Positions 1 through 6,328 of a DNA stretch of 22,888 bases are shown here, one piece after another. The notes under the pieces are model-generated. The model was not told the DNA's origin, ran no database searches, and worked only from the letters and a program-made list of their open reading frames with translations. Position 1 is the stretch's first letter, and the number at the start of each line of letters is the position of its first letter. Location of the stretch: assembly GCA_900754605.1 (NCBI GenBank), contig CAAEDK010000320.1, positions 1 through 22,888 of the forward strand. Direction: 5' to 3'. Both the position numbers and the translations under genes were made by a program. This stretch comes from an uncultured Oscillospiraceae bacterium. Lineage in GTDB: Bacteria; Bacillota_A; Clostridia; Oscillospirales; Oscillospiraceae.

Positions 1-8
1 TAAAACAA

Positions 9-40
9 GGGTTGAAAGCTCCGGAACGAGCTTCCAACCC
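9..40 (-). terminator. Rho-independent terminator after the 94-573 gene
   Basis: A 13-bp stem with one A-C mismatch pairs bases 9-21 with 28-40 around a 6-base loop. Read on the minus strand it is followed by TTGTTTTA. It lies just downstream of the stop codon at position 94, so it should end that transcript. Confidence 0.8.
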
Positions 41-93
41 CAGTCATTATCATAGAAGATCTTAATTACAGACTTTTCTTCACACACTCGAAT

Positions 94-573
94 TTATCGA
101 TTCAATACTGCTTTGTAACCGCTCGCCTGATCGCCAGTGATCGTCATAAAATATGTTTCACCAAACTGTGCATGAAATGAGATCGGGGCGTCGATCAACT
201 CAGTCATATCCTCCGGGTATATATTTTCAAAGTTTGGCTCTACATATTCTGTTATCATTCTGAATCGGATGGATAGCTCTACGGTGTCAGATACACTGTT
301 TAAGTCCTGTCTGTTCCATACCTGAATCACATCGGAATCGTTCGCCATGAGAGAGCGGTCCGCATTTGAAATGCCGCCGCTGTGCTCCTGCCCATCCGCG
401 TAATAATCAAACACCAATAAGCCAATATCTCTATCGATATCTAATTGAATATGCAGTGCTATTTCATCATCAGCAGGTACATAGCGATTCGCACCTATTT
501 GCTGATACAGTATGAAACCAAGCCCTAATATAATCATTGCAGTTAGGACGACACTGATCTTCTTTTTGCTCAT
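94..573 (-). CDS. Membrane-anchored or secreted protein of unknown function, 159 aa
   Basis: The protein starts MSKKK, followed by a hydrophobic stretch at about residues 8-24 that fits a signal peptide or N-terminal anchor. There is no lipobox cysteine. The remaining 130 residues are acidic, probably beta-rich and extracytoplasmic; they include a DYYADGQEHSGGISNADRS stretch and an EPNFENIYPED stretch that I associate with uncharacterised Firmicutes proteins, without being able to name a family. The start is supported by AAAAGGAG six bases upstream. The gene has its own terminator and a gap of more than 100 bases to the next gene upstream, so it is probably a separate unit, although I found no convincing promoter. 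Its base composition is clearly more AT-rich than the operon beside it, which may mean separate acquisition. Function unknown. Confidence 0.8.
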   Translation of the reverse strand: MSKKKISVVLTAMIILGLGFILYQQIGANRYVPADDEIALHIQLDIDRDIGLLVFDYYADGQEHSGGISNADRSLMANDSDVIQVWNRQDLNSVSDTVELSIRFRMITEYVEPNFENIYPEDMTELIDAPISFHAQFGETYFMTITGDQASGYKAVLNR

Positions 574-699
574 CCTGATCTCCTTTTTAAGTCTATTGAA
601 AACTGTGAAATCCCAACTTATTTTATCCTATTTTCCCGCTTTATCCAGTGCATCACGGTATCGACAAAATCAGAACCTATCAGTCCAAATGGGAACTGG

Positions 700-1017
700 T
701 CACCGCCCAGTCCGGCAGACCCAAAGCACGATGCCGCCTGCCAGACAGAGCAGCACAGGCCAAAGCAGCAGCGCCGCCGCCGATTCCAGTCCGCCATTGC
801 GGTACGCCCCGCCGGGCCAGAACCAGGCAAGCCATACCATGTCGCACAGCAGTTCTGTGAGCAGCCACCCCATCAGGACGGCAAGCACTCCTCTGCCGCT
901 TCGGCTCCGCCGGAAGGAAAAGCAGATCAGGAAATACGCCAGCGAGGTGAGTAAAACACCCTTCATCCACAGATCAGCGCCCACCACCGAGCCAACGGAA
1001 TACAGCGCGGTAAGCAT
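700..1017 (-). CDS. Small polytopic membrane protein, 105 aa, possibly frameshifted at its 3' end
   Basis: The protein has three hydrophobic segments at about residues 20-35, 43-67 and 78-101 and ends in WVCRTGR. The start has AAAGGTGG eight bases upstream and lies 16 bases after the stop of the phosphoesterase gene, so it is the last gene of the seven-gene operon. I do not recognise a family. Past the stop codon at 700 another reading frame stays open to about position 618 and encodes a protein-like tail (QFPFGLIGSDFVDT, then MHWIKRENRIK). This suggests either a shortened copy or a frameshift near position 700. Function unknown. Confidence 0.6.
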   Translation of the reverse strand: MLTALYSVGSVVGADLWMKGVLLTSLAYFLICFSFRRSRSGRGVLAVLMGWLLTELLCDMVWLAWFWPGGAYRNGGLESAAALLLWPVLLCLAGGIVLWVCRTGR

Positions 1018-1033
1018 GATACGCCACCTTTCT

Positions 1034-1882
1034 TCATGTCCCGGCGCGTTTCATGGTCACAACCACCAGTTCCGGCCCGTTCCACAGCCGGGGATAGGGG
1101 GTGCCGTTGCCCAGCCCCCTGCTGACCACCATCTGAGTCTCCCCCGTCCGATACACCCCGGCGGTATGCTTGGGAAACAGGCCCTCGTCCGGGGCAAACA
1201 CCGGACCCACAAGCGGCAGGCGCACCTGTCCCCCGTGGGCGTGTCCGCAGAACACCACATCAGCGCCGCCGGTCCCGTACTCCTCCAGCAGCCCGGGCCG
1301 GTGGGACAGCAGTACGTTCAGCGCCCCCTCCCGGCATAAGGCCCGGACCCGCTCCGGCAGAGTCTCCTGGGCGTGTGCCTGTCCCAGAGGATCGTGGTTC
1401 ACATCCCACAGCCCCACCAGGTTGACTGCCTCCCCCCGGAAGTTCCGCAGGACCGCCCGGTCCTCCAGCACCTGCACGCCGGCCGCCTCCAGCCCATCCC
1501 GCAGCTCCGGCCAGCAGAGGTTGTCCACCTCGTGGTTGCCCGGTGCAAAAAAGGCCGGGGCGGTCTCTGCCGCCATCCGGGCCAGGGACAGCGCCCGGCT
1601 CAGGTCCCGGTCCTCCCGGTTGACCAGATCTCCGGTCATCACGATCAGATCCGGAGCTGCCGCCTCCAGGGCCGCCCGCAGCGGCCCTTCCCGATCCGCA
1701 CTATGCACATCGGAGATCTGAGCAATTTTCAGGCCATCCAGCCCCTCCTGCCCTACGGGCAGAACGACCTCGTACCAAGTAGTGGCAAGTTCCATCTGCA
1801 TCGCCCAAGCCCAGCTCCCCGCCGCAGCGGCCCCAGCGGCCAGCAAAAGGGCGGCACGCTTCCATTTCAACCGATTATTCAT
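1034..1882 (-). CDS. Membrane-anchored metallophosphoesterase, YkuE/YaeI-like, 282 aa
   Basis: This is a calcineurin-like phosphoesterase with the full set of metal-binding motifs: D58 and H60 in ISDVHS, D85 in MTGDLVN, N116-H117 in PGNHEVD, H194 in LLSHRP, and H214/H216 in CGHAHGGQVRLP. The HGGQ(V/I)RLP form and the later FPKHTAGVYR segment are typical of the YkuE/YaeI subgroup, which acts on phosphodiester or pyrophosphate bonds of lipid-linked or other small substrates. The exact substrate here cannot be told. Residues 8-27 form a hydrophobic N-terminal anchor, so the enzyme domain probably faces outward. The start codon overlaps the stop of the gene before it (ATGA, 1879-1882), indicating translational coupling. 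Confidence 0.88.
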   Translation of the reverse strand: MNNRLKWKRAALLLAAGAAAAGSWAWAMQMELATTWYEVVLPVGQEGLDGLKIAQISDVHSADREGPLRAALEAAAPDLIVMTGDLVNREDRDLSRALSLARMAAETAPAFFAPGNHEVDNLCWPELRDGLEAAGVQVLEDRAVLRNFRGEAVNLVGLWDVNHDPLGQAHAQETLPERVRALCREGALNVLLSHRPGLLEEYGTGGADVVFCGHAHGGQVRLPLVGPVFAPDEGLFPKHTAGVYRTGETQMVVSRGLGNGTPYPRLWNGPELVVVTMKRAGT

Positions 1883-2445
1883 ATCCCCGCGACCTCCTCA
1901 TCCAGCGGTGTATCCCCGCTCCAGACTGGTTCTCTGTTCCGCAGGAACGGACCAAAATCGATATAGTACACATAGTACGGGTCCAGAAAGCTCTCATCCT
2001 CCTCCACCAGGGTCTGTCCCTGCACCGTCAGCACCCGTTCCGGCGCACAGCTGAACGCCAGCAGTAAAGGACCGATGGTGACCGAATTTGTCAACAGCAT
2101 CAGCAGGGCGATCCCCACCGCCGCCTGATGCCACAAGCGGCCTGCCCGCTTTTCCGCGCCGCAGTGGACCGTCAGAAATGCGCCCTCCACTCCCAGGACC
2201 AGGGCAGCCACACCGAAGGCGGTCCGGACCCAGCTCCGCCAGGCCAGCCCCATCATCTTCAGCAGAGCATCCCCGCCCCACCACAGCAGCAGCACGATCC
2301 CCATGCCCGCGGCGGCATACAGCAAGCGAGTTCTCCGTTTCCCCCGACAGGTAAGCAGGCAGTTCAGCGCCTCCAGCCCCATCAGCACCACAGCGCCCAG
2401 GCCACCCAGGGTGCCCACAAACATCCATCCCAGCAGCATTGGCAT
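1879..2445 (-). CDS. Polytopic membrane protein of unknown function, 188 aa (paralogue of the 2853-3419 product)
   Basis: Four hydrophobic segments are visible at about residues 5-27, 41-57, 74-94 and 106-131, followed by a C-terminal soluble part of about 55 residues containing DPYYVYYIDFGPF. The protein has the same length as the product of 2853-3419 and shares its layout and a recognisable middle motif (GLAWRSWVRTA here, GLSWRRWVKSA there), so the two look like diverged tandem copies. The start has GGAGG with eight bases or so of spacing and lies three bases after the stop of the lipoprotein gene. I cannot name a family. The tyrosine-rich tail resembles extracytoplasmic tails of other uncharacterised Firmicutes membrane proteins. 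Function unknown. Confidence 0.75.
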   Translation of the reverse strand: MPMLLGWMFVGTLGGLGAVVLMGLEALNCLLTCRGKRRTRLLYAAAGMGIVLLLWWGGDALLKMMGLAWRSWVRTAFGVAALVLGVEGAFLTVHCGAEKRAGRLWHQAAVGIALLMLLTNSVTIGPLLLAFSCAPERVLTVQGQTLVEEDESFLDPYYVYYIDFGPFLRNREPVWSGDTPLDEEVAGI

Positions 2446-2448
2446 GGA

Positions 2449-2823
2449 CTATTTCACCTCCGTCCAGACCAGGCGGTCCTCCTCCAGGGTAACAGTCACC
2501 TGGGCCTCTCCCAGCGTCCCCCGGCACCAACCGATAGACCGCCCCTCCGGGTCAAAGGCCTCTACCGTCACCGGGCCGGGATGCTCCACCCAGAAGTCCA
2601 GGGTCTCCCCCCGCTCCAGCGGGCTGCCGTCCGCCAGAGACGCCCCCTGGCACTCTGACGCTCCGGAGAGCTGGACGCTGCTCACCGCCGCCCCGCTGTC
2701 ATTCCGAAAGATCAGGTCGGCTTCCTCCACCAGAAGGCCGTCCGATGCAAAGCAGCCGGTCAGCAGAGCGGCCGCGGCTCCCAGTCCCAGGGCCATAGCC
2801 CTTCTGTTCCATCCTTTACGCAC
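2449..2823 (-). CDS. Small putative lipoprotein, 124 aa, GTG start
   Basis: The N-terminus is a textbook lipoprotein signal: basic residues (RKGWNRR), a hydrophobic stretch, then the lipobox LLTGC. The mature part of about 100 residues has no recognised domain. I place the start at the GTG at 2821-2823 because AAAGGAG lies ten bases upstream and the protein then begins directly with the basic signal region. A GTG 14 codons further up (2865) would overlap the previous gene and add a non-signal extension. The gene sits between two paralogous membrane-protein genes, so the lipoprotein may work with them at the outer face of the membrane, but that is only inference. Confidence 0.75.
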   Translation of the reverse strand: MRKGWNRRAMALGLGAAAALLTGCFASDGLLVEEADLIFRNDSGAAVSSVQLSGASECQGASLADGSPLERGETLDFWVEHPGPVTVEAFDPEGRSIGWCRGTLGEAQVTVTLEEDRLVWTEVK

Positions 2824-2852
2824 AGCGTTCGTACTCCTTTCCGCTCCGGCGG

Positions 2853-3419
2853 TCAGTCCCACCACTCATAGATCACTTCGTTCCCCCGGACCAGCAGGTT
2901 TCTGTACGGGTACACCTTCTCATGGAATACACCCACATATTCTGCCACCGCCTTCTGTCCCTCCCACTGGGTCACACGGTCCCCCAAATCGGTCAGCAGC
3001 AGCTTCATCCCCGCCAGCCCTACCGCACTGAGGATGACCAATCCGGCCCACAGGGCCGAGCACCACCTCTGCCAGTCCCGGCGTGCGGGATCATGGAGCA
3101 GTCTCCCGGCAGTTTTGGCCGCCAGCACAGACGCCGTCCCCAGCACTCCCAGCTCCAGCGCCGACTTGACCCAGCGCCGCCAGCTTAACCCGGCCAGTCC
3201 CAGCAGAAGCTGGCCGCCAAACCGTAGGATCAGCAGTAGCAGAACCGCCAGCCCCAGCCGCACCAGGACCCTGTTCCTGTCCCGGTTCTGGTAAAACCAA
3301 CCCTCGCAGACCATCACGGGAAACACCGCCCACGCCGCCAGGGACAGCACCAGAGCCAGCATCACCAGCCAGGAGCCGGATACCGCCGCCGTCAGCAGCC
3401 ACCACAGCACACCGCCCAT
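2853..3419 (-). CDS. Polytopic membrane protein of unknown function, 188 aa (paralogue of the 1879-2445 product)
   Basis: The protein has about four hydrophobic segments: a long one near residues 5-38, then about 52-77, 86-102 and 121-144. A soluble C-terminal tail ends VRGNEVIYEWWD. Length, topology and the GLSWRRWVKSA motif match the product of 1879-2445. The start codon lies three bases after the stop of the regulator gene, with GGAGGAGG in the last codons of that gene as ribosome binding site, so the two are cotranslated. Its place directly behind a YozG-type regulator and DUF2975 gene suggests it belongs to the same regulated membrane module. No function can be assigned. Confidence 0.75.
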   Translation of the reverse strand: MGGVLWWLLTAAVSGSWLVMLALVLSLAAWAVFPVMVCEGWFYQNRDRNRVLVRLGLAVLLLLILRFGGQLLLGLAGLSWRRWVKSALELGVLGTASVLAAKTAGRLLHDPARRDWQRWCSALWAGLVILSAVGLAGMKLLLTDLGDRVTQWEGQKAVAEYVGVFHEKVYPYRNLLVRGNEVIYEWWD

Positions 3420-3422
3420 CTC

Positions 3423-3635
3423 TCATTCCTCCTCCGGCACATACTCCAAAATATCCCCCGGCTGACAGTCCAGCGCCTTACAGATGGCCTCCAGGGTGGA
3501 AAACCGCACTGCCCGGGCCTTGTTGTTTTTCAAAATGGACAGATTCGCCATGGTGATGTCCACCCGCTGGGCCAGCTCGCCCAGGGACATCTTCCTTTTG
3601 GCCATCATCACATCCAGATTCACCACGATCCCCAT
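3423..3635 (-). CDS. Cro/C1-type helix-turn-helix regulator, YozG-like, 70 aa
   Basis: This very short protein is essentially one HTH domain. KMSLGELAQRVDITMANLSILK covers the first helices and the recognition helix, and FSTLEAICKALDCQPGDILEY is the typical C-terminal part of the small YozG-type XRE regulators. That family is commonly paired with a DUF2975 membrane protein, as it is here (gene 3652-4257, 16 bases upstream). The start has GGGGGAGAGC directly before ATG. The likely binding target is the inverted repeat around 4293-4338 in the operon promoter, making it an autoregulator. What signal it senses, perhaps through the membrane partner, is unknown. Confidence 0.9.
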   Translation of the reverse strand: MGIVVNLDVMMAKRKMSLGELAQRVDITMANLSILKNNKARAVRFSTLEAICKALDCQPGDILEYVPEEE

Positions 3636-3651
3636 GCTCTCCCCCGCTCTC

Positions 3652-4257
3652 TCAAATGGTCAGGTCCTGATCCTCTTTCAACTCTGCCGCCTGCCGGAAC
3701 AGAGCAGACATGACCAGGAACAGCAGGCCGCCCATGAAAAAAGCAGGAATGAACAGAGCGGTATAGGTAAACAGAGGCCACACGTTTCCCTCGCTCCACA
3801 GCCACAGCACCAGCCGTACCAACGCCGCACCAGAGATCATCCAGCAGCACACCGCCGCCCGCTTCAGTGCTCTGGCGTTGGCCCGCAAGAAGGGTGTCTG
3901 GGTCAAAATGGTATCCAGTACCCTCTTGGCCTGCCACAGGATCACTGCGGTACAGCCCCCACACAGCCAGTAAAACAGGGTGAGCAGAGCGGTGTCCAGA
4001 CGGGTCCACACCGCGGGCCAAGCGGCCAGAAAGACCACCAGCATGGGGAAGTGGGTCTCTGACTCCTGCCCCTGCCAGGCGTTCAACCAGGACTGCAGCT
4101 CCGCTTGGGCAGCCTGCACCAAGGCGGCGGGTCCGCCATCGGACACATAGGCCACGATGCCCGGCACCAGCAGCAGGCAGAGGATATTCATGGCCAGCAC
4201 CGCTATGACCAGCACCCGGAGGATCCGGGCCAGATGGATCACTGGGATCCTTTTCAT
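3652..4257 (-). CDS. DUF2975 family membrane protein, 201 aa
   Basis: Four hydrophobic segments are visible at about residues 10-37, 70-105, 131-153 and 165-188. Between the second and third lies the cytoplasmic TPFLRANARALKRAAVCCW segment, and the end is FRQAAELKEDQDLTI. Both are characteristic of DUF2975 proteins. These are regularly encoded next to small YozG-type regulators, exactly as here, but their biochemical role is not established. This is the first gene of the operon: it has an AGGGGG ribosome binding site and a strong promoter at 4284-4312. I infer that it modulates or is controlled by the neighbouring regulator. Confidence 0.88.
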   Translation of the reverse strand: MKRIPVIHLARILRVLVIAVLAMNILCLLLVPGIVAYVSDGGPAALVQAAQAELQSWLNAWQGQESETHFPMLVVFLAAWPAVWTRLDTALLTLFYWLCGGCTAVILWQAKRVLDTILTQTPFLRANARALKRAAVCCWMISGAALVRLVLWLWSEGNVWPLFTYTALFIPAFFMGGLLFLVMSALFRQAAELKEDQDLTI

Positions 4258-4283
4258 GGGAAATTCCCCCTCTCGTCAGCCTC

Positions 4284-4312
4284 ATGCTACCACGATAAAA
4301 TTTGAAAGTCAA
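4284..4312 (-). promoter_or_regulatory. Promoter of the DUF2975-YozG operon
   Basis: On the minus strand there is a -35 box TTGACT (4307-4312), a 17-base spacer and a -10 box TAGCAT (4284-4289). These are close to the vegetative consensus and lie about 30 bases upstream of the first start codon at 4257. Confidence 0.85.
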
Positions 4313-4338
4313 TATATTTTTATCGTTTTTCGATAAAA
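4293..4338 (-). promoter_or_regulatory. Putative operator: inverted repeat plus half site around the promoter
   Basis: A perfect inverted repeat with 8-base arms TTTTATCG and CGATAAAA and a 5-base centre covers 4318-4338, just upstream of the -35 box. A third identical arm, CGATAAAA, lies at 4293-4300 inside the -35/-10 spacer. One full site and one half site flanking the -35 box is what a repressor site would look like. The adjacent YozG-type regulator is the obvious candidate ligand, by inference. Confidence 0.6.
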
Positions 4339-4341
4339 TTA

Positions 4342-4382
4342 AGAAATCGAACACCCCGCTCTGCACCGTCACAGGGCGGGGT
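4342..4382 (-). terminator. Terminator after the YgjP-like metallopeptidase gene
   Basis: The 7-bp stem ACCCCGC (4353-4359) / GCGGGGT (4376-4382) encloses a loop with some further pairing. On the minus strand it is followed by a T-rich stretch (GTTCGATTTCTT). It lies between the stop codon at 4399 and the next promoter. Confidence 0.6.
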
Positions 4383-4398
4383 ATTCCTCATATTCTCG

Positions 4399-4959
4399 TT
4401 ATTCCACGATCGCCTGGGCGTATCCCTTCAGCTCCTGCCGCCGTGCCCGCCAGTCGGGCATCCGGGCGTCCATAGCGGCGTAGAAGCCGGGTCCATGGTC
4501 GTGGTGGAGGAAGTGGACCAGCTCATGGAGGGCCACATAGTCCCGCAGGGGCTCCGGACAGCGGGCCAGGGCGGTGTTCAGGGTGATGTACCCCTGTTGG
4601 TAATGGCAGTTGCCCCACTGGCTCCTCATCTTCCGCAGCTTGACCTGGGGCAGGGGCACGCCGTCCGGGGCCACCAGGGGGTAGACCCGGACCACCGCCT
4701 CCCCCAGCAGGCGGGCGCAGGACGCCCGGTCCGGCTCCGGCAGCAGGGCCGGACCCTCCTCCTGTGGAAGGTGCCGCCGGATCCATTCCCACTTTTCCTG
4801 GATCAGGGCGTCCGCCCGCTCCTCCGGACAGCCGAGGGGGACGGAGAGCAGGACCTGCCCCCGCCGGTCCAGCCGGAGATTCAAATTTTTCACCCGCTTT
4901 TTGACCAACAGATAGGTCTGGGGACCCTGCGGCGTGTTTACTACGCGGTACTGCTCCAT
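4399..4959 (-). CDS. YgjP-like (SprT-like) zinc metallopeptidase, 186 aa
   Basis: The protein has the zinc motif HELVH at residues 145-149, with the third ligand probably H155 in the HDHGPGFY segment. It also has RSQWGNC at 112-118, a hallmark of the YgjP/DUF45 metallopeptidase family. The N-terminal VKKRVKNLNLRLDRRGQV segment fits the family beta-domain, and the length is close to the usual for short family members. The natural substrate of these cytoplasmic proteins is not established. The start has AGGAGG eight bases upstream. The gene has its own promoter (4990-5018) and terminator, so it is a single-gene unit. The -10 box lies inside an inverted repeat, suggesting dedicated control. Confidence 0.88.
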   Translation of the reverse strand: MEQYRVVNTPQGPQTYLLVKKRVKNLNLRLDRRGQVLLSVPLGCPEERADALIQEKWEWIRRHLPQEEGPALLPEPDRASCARLLGEAVVRVYPLVAPDGVPLPQVKLRKMRSQWGNCHYQQGYITLNTALARCPEPLRDYVALHELVHFLHHDHGPGFYAAMDARMPDWRARRQELKGYAQAIVE

Positions 4960-4973
4960 ACTCTCCGCCTCCT

Positions 4974-5013
4974 GTTCCGCATCTTTGGTATTCTACCAAA
5001 GTTTTTGCGGAAC
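4974..5013. repeat. Nested inverted repeat covering the -10 box
   Basis: Inner arms CTTTGGTA (4983-4990) and TACCAAAG (4994-5001) flank a 3-base centre. Outer arms GTTCCGCA (4974-4981) and TGCGGAAC (5006-5013) flank the inner pair. The -10 box lies exactly at the centre and the outer right arm touches the -35 box. This may be a repressor operator, or a hairpin at the 3' end of the sigma/anti-sigma transcript, which ends at 5028. Confidence 0.7.
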
Positions 5014-5018
5014 GGCAA
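4990..5018 (-). promoter_or_regulatory. Promoter of the YgjP-like gene
   Basis: On the minus strand the -35 box is TTGCCG (5013-5018) and the -10 box TAGAAT (4990-4995), with a 17-base spacer. The start codon is about 31 bases downstream of the -10 box. Confidence 0.7.
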
Positions 5019-5027
5019 GACACACCC

Positions 5028-5639
5028 CTATCCTCTCTGTGCTCCCTGTTCTGCCCAAAGCGCCTGAAGCTGCTGCCGGCCCTGGATGAGCCAGTCCGGG
5101 TCCTCCTCCGGTCCGCCTTCCACCACTGTGCCGTCATAGAACTCCGCCGACTCCATTCCGTCTGCCCGCTCCCAGATCTCAGCCCAGCCGCAGTGCTCTG
5201 GCGTTCCTCCCACGATCAGGCCGCTTCGGTTCCCCTGTCCGTCCCGCCAGGCATAGAGATACGGCGTCTCCCCATCGATTCGGTCTGTAATGTCCAGCCG
5301 CTGGCCGTCCGCAACAAACCACACACGCCCATCCTCCACGGACAGGACCTGTGCTCTGGCTTCCTTGTTCCACTCCAGAGAGGCCTGATGCTCCCCAGAG
5401 ACCAGTCTGCCGCCGCACATGAACTGGTAGACCCTCTCCCCATAGGTCCAGCCCACCAGCCCCAGGCAGGCGGCCAGCACCGCCGCCGTCAGCAGGATCC
5501 GGCGCGTTCTCCCCCGGCGGACCCGGCCCATCACGGCAGTCCTGACCCTCTGGGGATCGACCAGAGCCTCCTCCTCCGGCACAAATTCTTCCTCCTCATA
5601 GGCGTCCATCATGTGGGCGATCTCAAGCTTCTTCAACAT
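5028..5639 (-). CDS. Putative membrane-bound anti-sigma factor, 203 aa
   Basis: The layout is an acidic cytoplasmic N-terminus (about residues 1-45, including YEEEEFVPEEEALVD), a basic run (RRGRTRR), one membrane segment at about 47-65, and an extracytoplasmic C-terminal domain of about 135 residues with no recognised fold. The start overlaps the end of the ECF sigma gene by 17 bases with AAGGCGGG as ribosome binding site, so the two are translationally coupled. Gene order and topology are typical of an ECF sigma factor followed by its anti-sigma factor. I see no zinc-binding HxxxCxxC motif, so it is not a canonical ZAS-domain protein, and the assignment rests mainly on context. Confidence 0.7.
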   Translation of the reverse strand: MLKKLEIAHMMDAYEEEEFVPEEEALVDPQRVRTAVMGRVRRGRTRRILLTAAVLAACLGLVGWTYGERVYQFMCGGRLVSGEHQASLEWNKEARAQVLSVEDGRVWFVADGQRLDITDRIDGETPYLYAWRDGQGNRSGLIVGGTPEHCGWAEIWERADGMESAEFYDGTVVEGGPEEDPDWLIQGRQQLQALWAEQGAQRG

Positions 5640-6168
5640 CGTATCCCGCCTTTCTCAATGCTTCCTTCAGCCGTTCCCGGCCCCTCCGCAGCCTGCTTTT
5701 GGCGGTGGACAGGTTCATCCCTATCTCCTCCGCCGCCCGTGCCACCGTCTGTCCATAGTAATAGCGGCGGACAAACAGTTCCCGGTCCTCCCGCTCCAAA
5801 GTGGACAGCGCCGCCCGTACCAGCCTGGCCGCCTCCCGGCTCTCCAATTCCTGCTGGGGGCCGTCCCCGCTCAAGACCAGAATGTCCTCCGCCAGGGGCA
5901 CGGTCTCCCGCCTGCTCCGCAGAAGGTTCAGCGCCCGGTTCCGGGCGGTCACGGACAGCCAGCCCTTCAATCTGCCCAGCTGGAGCTTTTTCCGCTCCTG
6001 CCACGCGGCCCAAAAGACATCCGCCGCCACCTCCTCCCACTCCCGGGGGCAGCCGGGCAGGATCCGGGCCGCCACTGCAGAGACATAGGGCGTATAGCGG
6101 ACAATCAGCGCCTCCAGTCCCGCCGGGTCGCCCCGCCGGAGCAGGCGCAGCAGCTCCGATTCCTCCAC
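5623..6168 (-). CDS. ECF-type sigma-70 family RNA polymerase sigma factor, 181 aa, GTG start
   Basis: A sigma region 2 is visible in the first half (RYTPYVSAVAARIL, then ADVFWAAWQ and LKGWLSVTARNRALNLLRSRR). A sigma region 4 with a helix-turn-helix is visible near the end (LEREDRELFVRRYYYGQT, then AAEEIGMNLSTAKSRLRRGRERL). There is no region 1 or 3, so it is an ECF-size factor. I place the start at the GTG at 6166-6168, which has AGGAGG seven bases upstream. Reading further upstream to 6258 would run through the promoter and add an N-terminus with no family similarity. The overlapping downstream gene is a likely anti-sigma factor. The signal and regulon cannot be read from this window. Confidence 0.9.
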   Translation of the reverse strand: MEESELLRLLRRGDPAGLEALIVRYTPYVSAVAARILPGCPREWEEVAADVFWAAWQERKKLQLGRLKGWLSVTARNRALNLLRSRRETVPLAEDILVLSGDGPQQELESREAARLVRAALSTLEREDRELFVRRYYYGQTVARAAEEIGMNLSTAKSRLRRGRERLKEALRKAGYDVEEA

Positions 6169-6215
6169 ACCGCATCCTCCTCTCTGTATGATTGGTTCTG
6201 AAACGCGTCTCATCC

Positions 6216-6247
6216 TATATAACACCCGGAAGGGGCATTTGGTTGCA
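6216..6247 (-). promoter_or_regulatory. Candidate ECF-type autoregulated promoter of the sigma gene
   Basis: On the minus strand TGCAACC (6241-6247) is followed 17 bases later by GTTATATA (6216-6223). An AAC-containing -35 element without a vegetative -10 is typical of promoters read by ECF sigma factors, which often drive their own genes. It lies about 50 bases upstream of the GTG start. Confidence 0.5.
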
Positions 6248-6256
6248 GTTCTGCGC

Positions 6257-6292
6257 AAAAAAAGATCCGGCCCCTCGGAAAGAGGGACCGGA
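6257..6292 (-). terminator. Strong terminator of the oxaloacetate decarboxylase-type gene
   Basis: An 11-bp stem (6266-6276 with 6282-6292, one G-T pair) has a 5-base loop and is followed on the minus strand by TC and seven T residues (6257-6263). It lies downstream of the stop codon at 6329 and immediately upstream of the sigma promoter. Confidence 0.92.
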
Positions 6293-6328
6293 CATACTGG
6301 TTTTCAGAATAACAGCTTACTGTCAGAC

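Noticed and set aside
512..1339. Plus-strand open frame of 275 codons
   Set aside because: It overlaps three minus-strand genes with motifs or ribosome binding sites and is compositionally skewed (Ser, Pro, His, Arg). It is a shadow frame.
4399..5639. Sigma, anti-sigma and metallopeptidase genes as one regulated intramembrane proteolysis system
   Set aside because: The YgjP-like protein has no membrane segment, belongs to a different protease family from site-1/site-2 proteases, and has its own promoter and terminator.
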